Assembly (NCBI RefSeq): GCF_035917455.1
Contig: NZ_CP109078.1
Location: 8,044,001-8,108,000 of the forward strand
Direction of reading: 5' to 3'
Source of the DNA: Micromonospora sp. NBC_01796
GTDB taxonomy: Bacteria > Actinomycetota > Actinomycetes > Mycobacteriales > Micromonosporaceae
DNA: 64,000 nucleotides
Each line of letters begins with the position of its first letter. The first letter of the stretch is position 1. The position numbers were made by a program, and so were the translations under genes. This document shows, piece after piece, positions 43,843 through 52,124 of this stretch. The notes under the pieces were generated by a model that worked only from the letters and a program-made list of their open reading frames with translations, was not told the origin of the DNA and made no database searches.

Positions 43843-44754
43843 TCAGGGGATGGTGATGACGATCTTGCCTCGGCCGTGGCCGGTTTCCATGGCGCGGTGG
43901 GCGTCGGCGGCGCGGGAGAGGGGGAAGGTTTCGCGGATGTGTAGGCGGAGCAGGTTGCGGTGGTGCAGGTCGACCAGTTCGGCCAGCCGGGCGGCGGAGC
44001 GCAGGGCGGGGGTGACCAGGATGCCGAGCGGTTCCGCCTGGTCGTGCTCGACCAGGGTGAGGATCCGCTTGCGGTCGGGCACCAGCTCCAGCGAGACCCG
44101 CAGCGCGTCGCCGCCGGCCCCGTCGAGCGCGGCCGAGACACCGCTGGGCGCGAGGGCCCGGACCCGGTCGGCCAGACCGTCCCCGTACGCGACGGGGGTG
44201 GCGCCGAGCCCGCGCAGGTAGTCGTGGTTCTCCTCGCGGGCGGTGCCGATGACGGTGGCGCCCCACAGTTGGGCGAGTTGCACCGCCACGGTGCCGACCG
44301 CGCCGGCCGCCCCGTGGACCAGCAGCACGTCCCCGGGACCCACGCCCAGGGTCTGGAGGGCGATGTGGGCGGTCTGCGCACCGGCGGTGAAGCCGCCCGC
44401 GACTGTCCAGGGCAGGGACTCCGGCTTGGGCGTGATCTGGTCGGCGGGGATGACCAGGTATTCGGCGTAGCAGTTGAGCTGGCCGAAGCCGAGCACCTCG
44501 GCGCCGACGGTCACCCCGGTCACCTCCGGCCCGACCTGGTCCACGATCCCGGCGAACTCGTTGCCGGGCACCCGGGGGAAACCGGGCCCGATACCGGGCG
44601 GGGTCCAACCGGCACGGACCGCGCAGTCGTACGGCTGCACCCCGGCCGCCTTTATCCGGACCCGTACCTGGCCGGTGCCCGCCTGCGGGGTCTCCAGTTC
44701 CATCAACCGGAGCACCTCCGGGCCGCCGAACTCGGTGAACGCGGCTGCTCTCAT
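43843..44754 (-). CDS. NADP-dependent MDR oxidoreductase (quinone-reductase type)
   Basis: 303 residues. It opens MRAAAFTEFGGPEVLRLMELETPQAG. The fold has PGNEFAGIVDQVG, the NADPH loop VHGAAGAVGTVAVQLAQ, and no zinc-ligand cysteines, as in zeta-crystallin-like quinone reductases. ATG 44754 gives the standard start. A SoxR-like dyad lies in the 57-base gap upstream, suggesting redox induction. The promoter overlaps the stop of the NUDIX gene. Confidence 0.87.
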   Translation of the reverse strand: MRAAAFTEFGGPEVLRLMELETPQAGTGQVRVRIKAAGVQPYDCAVRAGWTPPGIGPGFPRVPGNEFAGIVDQVGPEVTGVTVGAEVLGFGQLNCYAEYLVIPADQITPKPESLPWTVAGGFTAGAQTAHIALQTLGVGPGDVLLVHGAAGAVGTVAVQLAQLWGATVIGTAREENHDYLRGLGATPVAYGDGLADRVRALAPSGVSAALDGAGGDALRVSLELVPDRKRILTLVEHDQAEPLGILVTPALRSAARLAELVDLHHRNLLRLHIRETFPLSRAADAHRAMETGHGRGKIVITIP

Positions 44755-44791
44755 CGCCACACATCCTCTCCTCGTGGAGAGGACAGTCTCC

Positions 44792-44813
44792 GACCTCAAC
44801 ATTGGTTGAGGTC
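44792..44813. promoter_or_regulatory. SoxR-like operator before the MDR gene
   Basis: GACCTCAAC-ATTG-GTTGAGGTC: 9-bp perfect arms with a 4-base spacer, equal to CCTCAA-N6-TTGAGG. On the minus strand TTGACC and a weak GAGACT lie 19 bases apart around it. Confidence 0.6.
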
Positions 44814-45531
44814 AAGCGTCGCGGACACCGCTGTCCCGCCCGGGCCGGAGCATCGCCGGATGCAACAGGGAGGCCTCCCCGCGCCGGTACAGCACCGCCG
44901 GCCGACCCGTCGGCGGAATCCGCCGCTCCTTTGTGGCCACCACGAAGTCGTCGACCCCGGTGACCTTGCGATGGAAGTTGCGCGGGTCGAGCCGTACGCC
45001 CCAGACCGCCTCGTAGACCGCGCGCAGGTCGCTGATGGTGAACAGTTCCTGGCAGAACTCGGTGGCCAGGGGCGAGTACTCCAGTTTGGCGCGGGCCCGG
45101 TCGGTGGCGTCGCGCAGCAGCACATGGTGGTCGAAGGCGAGCCGGCCGGGGCTGAGCAGATCGTCGTCGACCGGCGCCCACCGGGCCGTCGCGGCGTCCG
45201 TACCGGCGACCGGTATCGGCAGGTCCGGTGCGATCGCCAGGTACGCGACCGACGCGATCCGCCCACGCGGGTCCCGGTCCGGGTGCCCGTAGGTACGCAC
45301 CTGCTCCAGGTAGAGCCGCCGACCGTCGATCCCGGTCTCCTCGGCGAGCTCGCGTACGGCGGTGTCGTCGAGATCCTCACCCGCCCGGACGAACCCGCCC
45401 GGCAGGGCCGGTTGGCCCTTGAACGGCTCCTTGCCCCGCTCGATCAGCAGAACGTGCAACCGGTCCTGACGGATGGTCAGGATGACCAGGTCGATGGCGA
45501 TCCGGAACGGGCTCGGTGGACGGGCAGGCAC
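44812..45531 (-). CDS. NUDIX protein with NrtR-like C-terminal winged helix
   Basis: 239 residues, the usual NrtR length. The Nudix box is intact (GGFVRAGEDLDDTAVRELAEETGI), so hydrolysis of ADP-ribose-type substrates remains possible. The C-terminus (ELFTISDLRAVYEAVWGVRLDPRNFHRKV) is the NrtR DNA-binding domain. Such proteins repress NAD-synthesis or sugar genes in response to ADP-ribose. GTG 45531 lies 6 bases after a TACCCT box (leaderless). It stands next to a nucleoside-phosphorylase operon. Confidence 0.87.
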   Translation of the reverse strand: MPARPPSPFRIAIDLVILTIRQDRLHVLLIERGKEPFKGQPALPGGFVRAGEDLDDTAVRELAEETGIDGRRLYLEQVRTYGHPDRDPRGRIASVAYLAIAPDLPIPVAGTDAATARWAPVDDDLLSPGRLAFDHHVLLRDATDRARAKLEYSPLATEFCQELFTISDLRAVYEAVWGVRLDPRNFHRKVTGVDDFVVATKERRIPPTGRPAVLYRRGEASLLHPAMLRPGRDSGVRDA

Positions 45532-45537
45532 AGTGCG

Positions 45538-45543
45538 AGGGTA
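45538..45543 (-). promoter_or_regulatory. Leaderless -10 box of the NUDIX gene
   Basis: Minus-strand TACCCT, 6 bases before GTG 45531. The same word serves HxlR at 36386-36391. Confidence 0.5.
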
Positions 45544-45659
45544 ACCATAGAGTCCGCCCGTACCCGTCAGGCGGTTCGCGGCCGGTGGGTGGGACGGACC
45601 CCGGTTCGCCCGAATCGGACCGGTCCGACCGCTCGACCGGCGCGGTCCGGCGGCGGCGG

Positions 45660-46520
45660 TCATGCCGGGCCCGTGCCGATCCCGCGCGGCCCGCCGCTGA
45701 TCGGCGCCGGCTGCCCACTGGCCCAGATCAGGTCGAACTCGCTGGCGAAATGGCGGTACCAGATCGGATCGCGGCCGGCGTTGAGGGTGATCACCGCCTC
45801 CGGGCCGGCCGGCCGGTGGGAGTAGATGTCAACGGAGATCCGGCCGTCCACCTTCGCCGGGTCGACCAGGGTCAGGCCGAACGCCGGGACGAACTGGAGG
45901 AAACGCACCTCCAGCCGGCCGGTCACGTCGAGGCCGGCGGCCAGATGCTGCAACAGGTCGATGGTCGGTTGCAACCGGTGTTCGAAGACCCGCGCGTTGT
46001 CCGGTACGGCGTTGCGGCGGGCCGCCTCGCGAGGGCCGGGGCCGTCCGGGTCGAGGATGGCGACCCGGATCGACGCCCCGGCCGCCAGTCGCCGCTCCAG
46101 GTCGTGCAGGTGGCTGCGGATGGTCCGGCTCAGGGTGACCCCGACCAGGCGGATGTCCTCCGCGTCGTCGATCCGCAACACGGTTCCCGGGCCGGCGGCG
46201 GTGATCAACCGGTCGACGGACTCGGTCAGGCCCACCCTGCCCAACGACTTCGCCAGGTCCCGGATCGCGGAGTCGAGTCGGCGCATCCGCCGGCGGCCGG
46301 CCAACAGGTCGAAGACGATCAGACCGAGGATGGACAGGGTGGCGGCCGAGACGATCGCCGGGCTCGCCACGTCGAGAAGGCTGAGCAGGCCGACGGCCAA
46401 CGCCAGGCTCGCGGTGAGGTACGCCTCCAACTCCCGACCCGCCAGTCGAAACCACCACGACCTGCGGGCGGGCGTACGCAACTCCTCCCGTCCCGGTCGC
46501 GGGCCGCCGGCCGGCCTCAC
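45660..46520 (-). CDS. Two-helix membrane protein of the nucleosidase operon, hypothetical
   Basis: 286 residues from GTG 46520, which overlaps the nucleosidase stop (GTGA). Two hydrophobic helices (about 31-49 and 53-74) are followed by a coiled or helical stretch and a soluble domain with GASIRVAILDPDGPG and LEVRFLQFVPAFGLTLVDPAKVDGRISVDIYSHRPAG. This resembles DUF5919 or phospholipase-D-like shells without HKD residues. No catalytic motif is certain. Its position as third gene of a tight operon suggests it works with the membrane protein and nucleosidase upstream. Confidence 0.65.
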   Translation of the reverse strand: MRPAGGPRPGREELRTPARRSWWFRLAGRELEAYLTASLALAVGLLSLLDVASPAIVSAATLSILGLIVFDLLAGRRRMRRLDSAIRDLAKSLGRVGLTESVDRLITAAGPGTVLRIDDAEDIRLVGVTLSRTIRSHLHDLERRLAAGASIRVAILDPDGPGPREAARRNAVPDNARVFEHRLQPTIDLLQHLAAGLDVTGRLEVRFLQFVPAFGLTLVDPAKVDGRISVDIYSHRPAGPEAVITLNAGRDPIWYRHFASEFDLIWASGQPAPISGGPRGIGTGPA

Positions 46521-47470
46521 TGTCCGGCCCCGGTCAACCAGAGGTACGGCAGCAGCCGTTCCATCACCGCCGCGGCGTGCCGGGCGGCGAGGTCGTGATG
46601 CTCGTGTCCCTTGTTCCGGTCGGCCAGATCCGAGATGCCCCGGATGGTCAGCCACCCGCGCAGCGTCTGGTCGACGTTGATCTCCTCGTAGAACGCCTGG
46701 GCCACACCGCCCGCCTCGGTCTCCACCGCGAGCGTCCGTTCGTTGAACCGCTCCAGGTAGATCCGGATGTCCGAGTCGGCATCGGTGATCACCGCGTCGC
46801 CGGACCCGACCGGACCACGGTGGATCCGGAAGTGCTCGTCCGGGTCGAGTTGGACGGTTCCCCGGTGCCGTACGAAGAACTCGTTGAGCCGGTGCAGCAG
46901 GACCGGCGCCATCGTCTGCGCCTGTCCCCGCCGCAGGATCCCGGTCGGTGTCTCCTTCCGGGCGTCGTAGTAGATCACCTCGTCGGAGATCACCACGTCG
47001 CCGATGTCCAGCCTCGACCTGATCCCACCGGCGATGCCGACCAGCAGGACGATCGGCGGCCGGTAGTGCTGGCGCAGGTCGCGGTAGGCGAGCGCGGCGG
47101 ACCGTGGGCCGTGTTGCAGGGTCTGCATGGCGACCGTACGGAGGGTGCCGTGGTCGGTACGGACCGACGCCTCGTGCACCTGTGCCCCGCCGAACATCTG
47201 GTACGACGCGTAGTCCGTCATCCGGCCCAGCACGTCGACCACCGCCGACATCTCCTCCGGCAGGACGGTGAGGATGCCGATGTCGGCCCGCTGCCCGCCA
47301 CCTCCCCGGTCTTCCCGGCCATGGCCGGCGGCCCGATGCCGGGGCGGTTCCGGCTCATGGTGGATCGTCTGGTTGCCGACGGCGGAACCACCGACGGTGA
47401 TGCTGCCCGATCCGGTGACCAGCGCCCCGATGTTGCGGGTGCCGTCGCGGTCCTCCGTCTCCCCTCCCAT
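46517..47470 (-). CDS. Nucleoside phosphorylase/nucleosidase-family protein with N-terminal amyloid-like motif
   Basis: 317 residues. From about residue 60 it is a PNP/MTAN-superfamily domain: ADIGILTVLPEEMSAVV, VLLVGIAGGIRSRLDIGDVVISDEVIYYD, VETEAGGVAQAF (about 249-260), and the catalytic aspartate in RGISDLAD (about D281). Residues 12-38 form a separate GALVTGSGSITVGGSAVGNQ motif. This nearly repeats the C-terminus of the preceding membrane protein. PNP-fold proteins cut the glycosidic bond of nucleosides or nucleotides, and some are immune effectors that destroy ATP. ATG 47470 shares one base with the upstream stop (TGATG). Confidence 0.82.
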   Translation of the reverse strand: MGGETEDRDGTRNIGALVTGSGSITVGGSAVGNQTIHHEPEPPRHRAAGHGREDRGGGGQRADIGILTVLPEEMSAVVDVLGRMTDYASYQMFGGAQVHEASVRTDHGTLRTVAMQTLQHGPRSAALAYRDLRQHYRPPIVLLVGIAGGIRSRLDIGDVVISDEVIYYDARKETPTGILRRGQAQTMAPVLLHRLNEFFVRHRGTVQLDPDEHFRIHRGPVGSGDAVITDADSDIRIYLERFNERTLAVETEAGGVAQAFYEEINVDQTLRGWLTIRGISDLADRNKGHEHHDLAARHAAAVMERLLPYLWLTGAGQ

Positions 47471-49209
47471 CAGGCACCCGCGCCGGGTACGGGTGCCGGT
47501 GCTGCACCCTCCTGCTGCTGGGTCCCGATCGCGTCGCCGTACACGTTGATGCTGCCGCTACCGGTGACCACCGCACCGGCGCTGAGCAGGGTCATCGCCC
47601 GCTGCCGGTACTCGCTGGTGTCCACGCCCCGGCTCTGGAGGAAGTCGAGGATGGCGGCCAGGACCCGGCGTTCGATGACCCGCTGGTACTTCACGATGTC
47701 CTGGCTCTGGGTGTGGTTGCGGGTGTCCGGTGCGGTGCCCATCTCCCGGACGCTGGAGTTGGCCCCGTAGTCGTAGCCCAGGGCCAACTCACCCGCGGCG
47801 GGCGCGCTCGTCCGGGCGAACGAGGCGACCAGGCTGTCGTATCCGGCGCGGATCAGGTTGAACGGGGCCAGCGCGACGGTCAGCGGACTCCCGACGATGC
47901 CGCCGAGGATCCCCTTGACGTAGGCGGTCGGTCCGGTGCCGTCCACCTGGTCGACGATCCGGTACCGCTCGTTGCAGGGTGGCAGGGCCATCGAGGTCAG
48001 TTCGGTGTAGAGCGACTTGCCCTGCACGGCGAAGTGGACGTAGACGGTCGTGACCAGCTCACCGTGCCAGGAGACCACCTGGCAGACCAGGTAGTGCCGG
48101 GCCGGCGCGGTCGGGTACCGGACGACCTGGTCGACCTGTTCCTGCGGCAGGTACGGAACCAGCCGGCTGGCCTCCGTTCCGGCGAGGAACACCCGGTCGG
48201 AGACGGTGAGCCCCGGCAGTTGCTGTTCCGGGTTGGCGGTCCCGATCAGGCCCCGCAGGTGGTCCCGTACGTACTCGATGATGTCCTGCGCCTTGAACGG
48301 CGGCTGCTCGAACTCCCGTTCGGCCTCCGGCCGGTGCCGGCCGAGCGGGTCGGCGCCGCGGACCAGCCGCTGGGCGAAGCCCCAGGACTTCAGGATGTTG
48401 CCCGAGCCGATGAACGGCCAGTATCCGGCGTAGATGACGACGTTCCCGCCGCCCTGACGGTGGATCTCGTCGAAGCGCGGCGACGGCGCGGTGGTGGCGA
48501 TCGGCTGCCCCGGCGCGAGCCGGTCGAGGTGCCACTGCCGCCACGCGCTCATGGCGACCGGCACCGCGATCAGCAGGGGCAGCAGGATAAAAACGCCCAG
48601 GGTCAGGAAGGTGTTGGCGGCGTAGGTTTCCTCGATGTCCTCGCCCGCAGCGAGGGAGGAGAGGATGAAGGGGAGGCTGAGCACCATCAGCGCGATCGTG
48701 GCGACCGTGTACTGGAGGAACAGCGTGAGGATCCGGCCGAGGACGGCCAGGCCGCTGGACGGTTTGTCGCTCTGCATCTCCACCGCGGTCTTGCGCAGGA
48801 CCCGCCAGGTCGCGACCCCCAGGTGGATGAAGAGCAGCACGTTCAGGGCGGCGAGCGCGGCGAACGGTGCGGCACAGAAGGAGATGACCAGCAGGCCGAC
48901 GATGATCGCGTCGCGGATGTTCGCCATCTTCGCCGCGCGCAGGCAGTGATCGAGGACGGTGATGACGTCGTATCCGTACGACGGTGCGACCAGTCGCCTC
49001 ACCTGGTGGTAGACCTGGTTCAGGCTCGCCCGACGGAAGCGGTCGTCGAGGTACGCACCGGCGCTGAGGTGCCGGGTGGCGCTGGAGACACGGTGCACGG
49101 GTGCCGGGCCACCGTTGGTGGATCCGTCGGGGTAGGCGCCGGGTGGCGCGGGTGCGGCCCGGAACTGGTCGGAACCGGTCGCCTGGTGCGGGAGTTCTGG
49201 ATTCGTCAT
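47470..49209 (-). CDS. Four-helix membrane protein with C-terminal amyloid-like motif
   Basis: 579 residues from ATG 49209 (ATG 49218 would add three). After a proline-rich cytoplasmic start, four helices lie around residues 100-135 and 157-225. A large soluble domain follows (about 240-540) with no family I recognise. The last 35 residues carry GAVVTGSGSINVYGDAIGTQQQ and a Pro/Ala tail. The TM-plus-soluble layout suggests a membrane sensor or anchor whose tail meets the same motif on the nucleosidase. First gene of the three-gene operon. Confidence 0.72.
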   Translation of the reverse strand: MTNPELPHQATGSDQFRAAPAPPGAYPDGSTNGGPAPVHRVSSATRHLSAGAYLDDRFRRASLNQVYHQVRRLVAPSYGYDVITVLDHCLRAAKMANIRDAIIVGLLVISFCAAPFAALAALNVLLFIHLGVATWRVLRKTAVEMQSDKPSSGLAVLGRILTLFLQYTVATIALMVLSLPFILSSLAAGEDIEETYAANTFLTLGVFILLPLLIAVPVAMSAWRQWHLDRLAPGQPIATTAPSPRFDEIHRQGGGNVVIYAGYWPFIGSGNILKSWGFAQRLVRGADPLGRHRPEAEREFEQPPFKAQDIIEYVRDHLRGLIGTANPEQQLPGLTVSDRVFLAGTEASRLVPYLPQEQVDQVVRYPTAPARHYLVCQVVSWHGELVTTVYVHFAVQGKSLYTELTSMALPPCNERYRIVDQVDGTGPTAYVKGILGGIVGSPLTVALAPFNLIRAGYDSLVASFARTSAPAAGELALGYDYGANSSVREMGTAPDTRNHTQSQDIVKYQRVIERRVLAAILDFLQSRGVDTSEYRQRAMTLLSAGAVVTGSGSINVYGDAIGTQQQEGAAPAPVPGAGA

Positions 49210-49350
49210 GACGTCCATCCATCGACTGTCGATTGTGCCGGGAGGCTTGCCGGACCTGCGTCGTGGAGCTGGCGTTGCGCGGTCGTGCCGGACGACGGAG
49301 CGGTTGACGGTCGATCACCCGACCATTTTCGTCAGACTGACACTAAGTCG

Positions 49351-49380
49351 AAGGTAGAAGCCGATCCGAGTTCATGTCAA
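49351..49380 (-). promoter_or_regulatory. Promoter of the membrane/nucleosidase operon
   Basis: Minus-strand perfect TTGACA (49375-49380), 18-base spacer, TACCTT (49351-49356), with a leader of about 135 bases. Confidence 0.65.
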
Positions 49381-49777
49381 GTAGACGATTAGGTGTCGAC
49401 CAGCGACAACAACCCCGGCCGGGTCAGCGATGCGCGATAACGTAACCACCGACAGTGATCGACTGCGTCGGGTGGGCGGTCGCCCGCCGACCCCGACAAG
49501 CCGGCGACCGGGTCCACTGTGCCGGTTCCGACCGGCTGATCGACGCACCCGGACGTGCCGGTCGGACACCGCCCCACCTCGGTCGATGGCGGAAACGATC
49601 CGTCCGCAAGGGACGCCGGCACCCACCTCCGGACCACCGTCCACCGCCCGTACCGAGTACGGCGCCGAGAATCCCCGCCATCGGTCTCCACCGGTCCGAC
49701 CAGGCCAATTTCACACTTGACCGATCGGAATTGCCCGGATCCGGTCGGATCACCGACAGAACCACGTGGATCGATCG

Positions 49778-49806
49778 TTGACGGCGAGCGCCAGGCGTGG
49801 TCTGAT
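49778..49806 (+). promoter_or_regulatory. Putative promoter of the SGNH hydrolase gene
   Basis: TTGACG (49778-49783), 17-base spacer, TCTGAT (49801-49806). A CTCGCA/TGCGAG hairpin (49824-49838) lies in the short leader. Confidence 0.4.
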
Positions 49807-49857
49807 CGCGGTCGCGAAGATATCTCGCATTCTGCGAGCCAGCAGGGAGGACAACAC

Positions 49858-51144
49858 ATGTCCATGTTCCGTCGTACCGCGCTCGTGGTCGCCCTCGTCG
49901 CGACCCTGAGCTCGGTCGATGCGCTGTCGGCCACCACCACGGCCCGATCCGGCGCGGCAGCCAGACCGGTCGCGGAGGTCGCGGCCCTACCGACCGCCGC
50001 GGTGGCGCTCGGCGACAGTTTCATCAGCGGCGAGGGTGCCGGGGCGTACACCCCGGTGGTCGACGTCAACGGCGTGGCCCAGGGCTTTCCGGGCTGGTCG
50101 GCGCCGAACAACAACGCGTTCTTCTGTCATCGGTCCGCCAACGCCTCGCTCAACCAGGCGAACCTGCCCGGCATCCAGAGCCGGTTCAACCTCGCCTGCT
50201 CCGGCGGCCAGCCGTACGACATCGCCACCGCCTCGGTCAACCGGGCGAAGGGCCGTACCGTCGCCTCGCAGCTCGACCAGCTCCGCGCGGTCGCGCAGAC
50301 CCACGACATCGACCTGGTCCTGATCGGACTCGGCTCGAACAACAGCTCCTTCACCTTCGGCGACGTCGCGTCGAAGTGCGCCAACCGGTTCGTCGCCGAC
50401 GCCTGGACCGGCTGGTGGGAGTTCTGGGCCTACCTCGGTGGCCCGGTCGAGCAGGCCCCGTGCAGCTCCGGTGACCTGGCCACCCCGGCACAGGTCAGCG
50501 CCGCCACCGCCGAGACGACCACCGCCGTACGGCAGTTGCTCAGCACCCTCGACCAGATCGACCCCGACGGCCAGCACCGGGTCGTCTTCCAGGACTACAC
50601 CAACCCGCTCCCGTTCGACCTGGAGTCCAGGTTCCACGAGGAGGACGGCCGCGACGACAGCCGGGACAAGTTCCGTGACCTCGGCGCGGAGCGGTACGCG
50701 GCCGGCTGCCCGATCCACCGCGCCAGCCTCGCCGCCGGTCACCTCTTCTCCGGCAACCTCGGCTCGCTGGTCCAGTCGGTGCACAACACGATGCGGGCCG
50801 AGTTCCCCGGCGACGACCTGGTGTACCTCAACGTCCAGCGGGCCTTCGACGGCGCCCGGCTCTGCGAGGCGGCGAACAGCCCGGCCGGTACGCTCGCCAC
50901 CCCGATCCGGCTCCAGGACGGGCCGACCGGCGTCTTCCTGCAGAGCCTCTCCGGGTACGACAAGATCGCCATCCAGCGGATCGCGAACAGCTGTGTGTCG
51001 TACTTCCAGACGTGCCAGGAGTCGTGGCACCCGAACGCCGCCGGACACGCGGTCCTCGGGCAGTGCCTGACCGGGGCAGCCGCCACGGTCAACCGCACGG
51101 TGGCCTGCGTACGGTCCAGCAACGGGGCGATCAGCGTCTCCTGA
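49858..51144 (+). CDS. Secreted SGNH/GDSL hydrolase
   Basis: 428 residues. A signal peptide (MSMFRRTALVVALVATLSSVDALSA) precedes the hydrolase. Block I is ALGDSFISGEG (nucleophile serine), block III is GLGSNNSSF (GxND is changed to GSNN), and block V is SWHPNAAGH (catalytic His). Eight or more cysteines suggest disulfides. It is probably an extracellular esterase/lipase. ATG 49858 has GGGAGG 7 bases upstream. Confidence 0.87.
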   Translation: MSMFRRTALVVALVATLSSVDALSATTTARSGAAARPVAEVAALPTAAVALGDSFISGEGAGAYTPVVDVNGVAQGFPGWSAPNNNAFFCHRSANASLNQANLPGIQSRFNLACSGGQPYDIATASVNRAKGRTVASQLDQLRAVAQTHDIDLVLIGLGSNNSSFTFGDVASKCANRFVADAWTGWWEFWAYLGGPVEQAPCSSGDLATPAQVSAATAETTTAVRQLLSTLDQIDPDGQHRVVFQDYTNPLPFDLESRFHEEDGRDDSRDKFRDLGAERYAAGCPIHRASLAAGHLFSGNLGSLVQSVHNTMRAEFPGDDLVYLNVQRAFDGARLCEAANSPAGTLATPIRLQDGPTGVFLQSLSGYDKIAIQRIANSCVSYFQTCQESWHPNAAGHAVLGQCLTGAAATVNRTVACVRSSNGAISVS

Positions 51145-51166
51145 TCGCTTCCCACCTCTGCGACGG

Positions 51167-51212
51167 CACCGGCCGCCGCCTCCCGCGACTTCACGGGGGA
51201 CGGCGGCCGGTG
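51167..51212. terminator. Strong terminator after the SGNH gene
   Basis: CACCGGCCGCCG (51167-51178) pairs perfectly with CGGCGGCCGGTG (51201-51212); the loop can extend the stem. It lies between convergent genes. Confidence 0.7.
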
Positions 51213-51296
51213 GTGTTCAGGACAGTCCGGTCAGCTCCACGGGTTGGCGGGCTGGTCGTTGATGTGGACCCAGAACCGGGTGTTGGCCGCGCGGGG

Positions 51297-52124
51297 TCAG
51301 CCGGCCGTACCGGAAGTCCGGCCGCCCAGCGCCCGCGCCCGGTGCGCCGCGTCGGCGACGAGCCGCCGCAGCAACCCCGGCTCCACCCCCGCCCCGGCCA
51401 CCACCGCCGGCAACAGTCCGTCGGGGTCCAGCTCCGGCAGACCCGGCGGTACGGGCGGCAGCGCGGCCACCGGCAGCGCGAACGCCTCCGTCGCGGCGAC
51501 CCCGACCGGCCCCGCCCCGAACCCCGGCAACGGGCTCGGTGGCTGCCGTCGCAGGTCCCCGAGCAGCTCGGCGGCGCCCCGACCGCGCAGGAGCAGCAGC
51601 ACGAACGGATCCGCGTCGATCAGCCACGCCGACTGGTAACAGAGCGCCGCCGCGTGCCGGCACGGGAACTCCCAGTCCGGGCAGGAGCAGTGCGGTTGCA
51701 GGTCGCCGATTCCGGGCAGCAGCCGTACGTCGACGTCGTGTGCCGCGTCGACCAGTTCCTGCGGGACGTCCCCGTCGAGCAGGGCGGCGAGGTGACCCGC
51801 CTTCGCCGTGATCGCCCCGAGCAGCCGCTCCCACTCCGGGCCGGTGAGCCGCTCCACCTCCACCACCGTCCGGTACGAGCCGCCCGCGTCGTCGTACACG
51901 GTGGCGGCGAGCCGCCCCGGGCTGACCGTGATCGAACCGACGTGCCCCCCGTACGCGAACCGCCGCCCCTTGCGGAGCTGGATGCTGTCCAGCGCGGTCT
52001 CCTCCATCGCGGTCAGCCAGGCCCGTCCCCACCACGACCGGGCGAAGCGCGGGATCCGACGCAACCCCTTCGGGAACGCCGGAAAGCCCAGCACCTCGCC
52101 GCCGCCACTGCCGCCGTCGGTCAT
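51297..52124 (-). CDS. SWIM zinc-finger protein
   Basis: 275 residues. The CxCxnCxH zinc motif is CSCPDWEFPCRH (about residues 146-157). The N-terminal part (RSWWGRAWLTAMEETALDSIQLRKGRRFAYGGHVGSI) is typical of the SWIM proteins that accompany SNF2 ATPases in actinobacteria. The domain binds nucleic acid or protein. ATG 52124 overlaps the SNF2 stop (ATGA). Last gene of a four-gene overlapping chain. Confidence 0.9.
   Translation of the reverse strand: MTDGGSGGGEVLGFPAFPKGLRRIPRFARSWWGRAWLTAMEETALDSIQLRKGRRFAYGGHVGSITVSPGRLAATVYDDAGGSYRTVVEVERLTGPEWERLLGAITAKAGHLAALLDGDVPQELVDAAHDVDVRLLPGIGDLQPHCSCPDWEFPCRHAAALCYQSAWLIDADPFVLLLLRGRGAAELLGDLRRQPPSPLPGFGAGPVGVAATEAFALPVAALPPVPPGLPELDPDGLLPAVVAGAGVEPGLLRRLVADAAHRARALGGRTSGTAG

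Larger units (their letters stand above)
49210..49857. other. 648-bp intergenic region between the membrane operon and SGNH gene
   Basis: It holds the operon promoter (49351-49380, minus) and the SGNH gene promoter region (TTGACG at 49778). A short minus-strand frame ends TQSITVGGYVIAHR at about 49427-49470, similar to the amyloid-like motif of the neighbouring operon. No complete gene is supported. Confidence 0.5.

Noticed and set aside
48000-49218. NLR (NB-ARC/NACHT) as partner of the amyloid-like motif
   Set aside because: The membrane protein shows no Walker A or B motif, so the system is described as NLR-free.
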